A program made the position numbers and the translations under genes. Under the pieces are notes generated by a model that worked only from the letters and a program-made list of their open reading frames with translations, had not been told where the DNA came from and did no database searches. Below are positions 18,018-18,833 of a stretch of 18,833 bases of DNA, in pieces; positions within the stretch are counted from its first letter, which is position 1, and each line of letters opens with the position of its first letter. The DNA is from Brachionus koreanus (lineage: Eukaryota > Rotifera > Eurotatoria > Ploima > Brachionidae): NCBI GenBank assembly GCA_016987375.1, contig PJRA01000048.1:271439-290271 (forward strand), in the 5' to 3' direction.

Positions 18018-18074
18018 TATGACTCACCCGTTTTTTTTCTAACTCAAGTACCTATTCATCTTACTTTCCAAATT

Positions 18075-18285
18075 TTAAGTATTCATTATTGGTCTTAATT
18101 CATTAATAAATATGCTGAATAGTAAAAGACTAATTACTGATCCTTGAGGAACACCTGCTGTAATTGGATATTCATCACTTAAAATTTTATTAACACAAAC
18201 ATACTCGATCAAATGCTTTTGAAATATCGAAAAATAAGGCATTGACTTTTTTTTCTATTAAAGAATTCAACAAATTGTTGAATAA
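18075..18285 (-). pseudogene. LINE reverse transcriptase core fragment (minus)
   Basis: The minus strand reads NNLLNSLIEKKVNALFFDIS and KAFDRV (RT motif A, catalytic Asp kept), then two stops where about 50 residues are missing. It resumes KILSDEYPITAGVPQGSVIS and LLLFSIFINEL (motif B), ending at TAA 18077-18075. Motif C (YADD) is not present. It is cut on its downstream side near the right inverted repeat of the mariner element and on its upstream side near the palindrome at 18265-18283. It is not the same copy as the plus-strand RT next to it, since the strands are opposed and motif B differs. Confidence 0.8.
18265..18283. repeat. perfect palindrome at the junction of two opposed LINE fragments
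   Basis: ATTCAACAA-A-TTGTTGAAT is a perfect 9-bp inverted repeat around a single base, within the last readable codons of the minus RT fragment and just before the plus RT fragment begins. Confidence 0.6.
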
Positions 18286-18293
18286 GTAAAATA

Positions 18294-18833
18294 GAATTCA
18301 TTAAGAAGGCGTTTGATCGCGTTTCGCATAAGCTACTAAAGATCAAGTTAAATAGCTATGGATTTACCGGTAAGCTTTTGGTATGGCTCGAAAATTTTCT
18401 ACAAGATAGGAAACAGAGAGTTGTAATAGGTCAGTATGAATCTGATTGGGTTGATGTGCTAAGTTGGGTTCCACAAGGTTCAGTACTTGGTCCGTTACTA
18501 TTCCTGATCTTCATAAATGATTTACCAGAGCTAGTAAGTCACTTTAGCTGTTTGCGGAATGGTAATGGTGAACAATAAACTCAAATGGAATGATCAAATT
18601 GACAACTGCGTTAATAAAGCTAACAACATGCTTGGTATGCTCAAGAAAACGTTCGTGTATTGGAATGCTCAATCGTTTTTGCAGCTTTATAAAACATATG
18701 TTAGACCGCATCTAGAATACTGTGCACCTGCCTGGAATCTTTATTTAAAGAAGGATATACTTAAACTTAGAACTTAAAAGTACAAAGAAGAGCAACGAAA
18801 CTTGTTCGACAAATAAGAAGTTTGAATTATGAG
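18294..18833 (+). pseudogene. LINE ORF2 fragment with RT active site deleted (runs off the window end)
   Basis: The plus strand reads [19 protein letters not shown] (motif A; the catalytic Asp before KKAFD is cut off), [20 protein letters not shown] and [20 protein letters not shown] (motif B, with SGVPQ changed to SWVPQ), up to LVSHFSCL. A frame change then jumps to [19 protein letters not shown] (about 18565), omitting the ~60 residues that include the YADD box. Next come LGMLKKTF, QLYKTYVRPHLEYCAPAW and, after another shift, VQRRATKLVRQIRSLNYE at the window end. It is a CR1/jockey-type element. The missing active site is an internal deletion, not simple 5' truncation. It is close in sequence to the family at 15190-15605. 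Confidence 0.88.

Larger units (their letters stand above)
16674..18032 (-). mobile_element. mariner-superfamily element with 23-bp terminal inverted repeats (maT-like, DD37D)
   Basis: Ends are inverted repeats of 23 bases with one mismatch: 16674-16696 on plus and 18032-18010 on minus, both starting AACGGGTGAGTCA, then C or T, then AATGTTTTG. The span is 1359 bp, close to usual mariner size. A TA precedes the left repeat at 16673-16674 (overlapping its first base), but the right flank is a T run, so the TA duplication is not intact. Inside is the C-terminal half of a transposase on minus. The N-terminal DNA-binding half is gone: the right repeat abuts the middle of the ORF. About 600 bp of non-coding sequence lies between the transposase stop and the left repeat. 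Confidence 0.75.

Overview
This window looks like nuclear DNA of a small invertebrate with a compact, very AT-rich genome. Intergenic DNA is dominated by A/T runs. Introns are GT-AG and mostly short (42, 43, 51, 56, 70, 87, 116 and 311 nt, plus one inferred at about 810 nt). The protein repertoire is animal: cytosolic ribosomal protein L28, a calexcitin-type EF-hand protein, a METTL24-type methyltransferase and a PPxY membrane protein. The mix of non-LTR reverse transcriptases, DD37D mariner-superfamily transposase and MULE remnants resembles what I know of monogonont rotifers such as Brachionus. That placement is inference; no rRNA or mitochondrial marker is present.

Layout. 1-170: end of a tRNA-derived SINE (minus strand). 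357-1021: degenerate open stretches of unknown origin. 1022-2457: AT-rich spacer. 2458-3396 (+): single-exon METTL24-like membrane methyltransferase. 3575-4396: short MULE-type DNA transposon remnant with inverted repeats and an 8-bp target duplication. 4561-4588: hairpin. 4960-5425 (+): decayed Tc1/mariner-superfamily transposase. 5468-6861 (+): spliced gene for a small single-pass membrane protein with a CC-rich ectodomain and a PPxY tail; the signal-peptide exon is tentative. 7640-8690 (-) and 9088-10310 (+): two broken LINE ORFs. 10311-11349: spacer with a possible piggyBac-type end.

11350-13375 (all minus) is the gene-dense core. RPL28, an unrecognised 69-residue protein and a calexcitin-like EF-hand protein follow head to tail with gaps of about 110-120 nt, which suggests a very compact cluster or possibly a polycistron. 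The 311-nt RPL28 intron carries two paralogous hairpins that share an identical 13-mer. They are my best candidate for an undescribed small-RNA pair.

13376-15190 is spacer. 15190-15605 (-) is the C-terminal end of a LINE ORF2. 16674-18032 is a mariner-superfamily element with 23-bp inverted repeats and a DD37D transposase remnant (minus) containing two short introns and a frameshift. 18075-18285 (-) and 18294-18833 (+) are two opposed LINE RT fragments meeting at a perfect palindrome.

Overall, four or five cellular genes sit in a field of decayed transposons. Multi-exon genes were reconstructed by hand from splice sites and reading-frame phase, so their exon borders are predictions.
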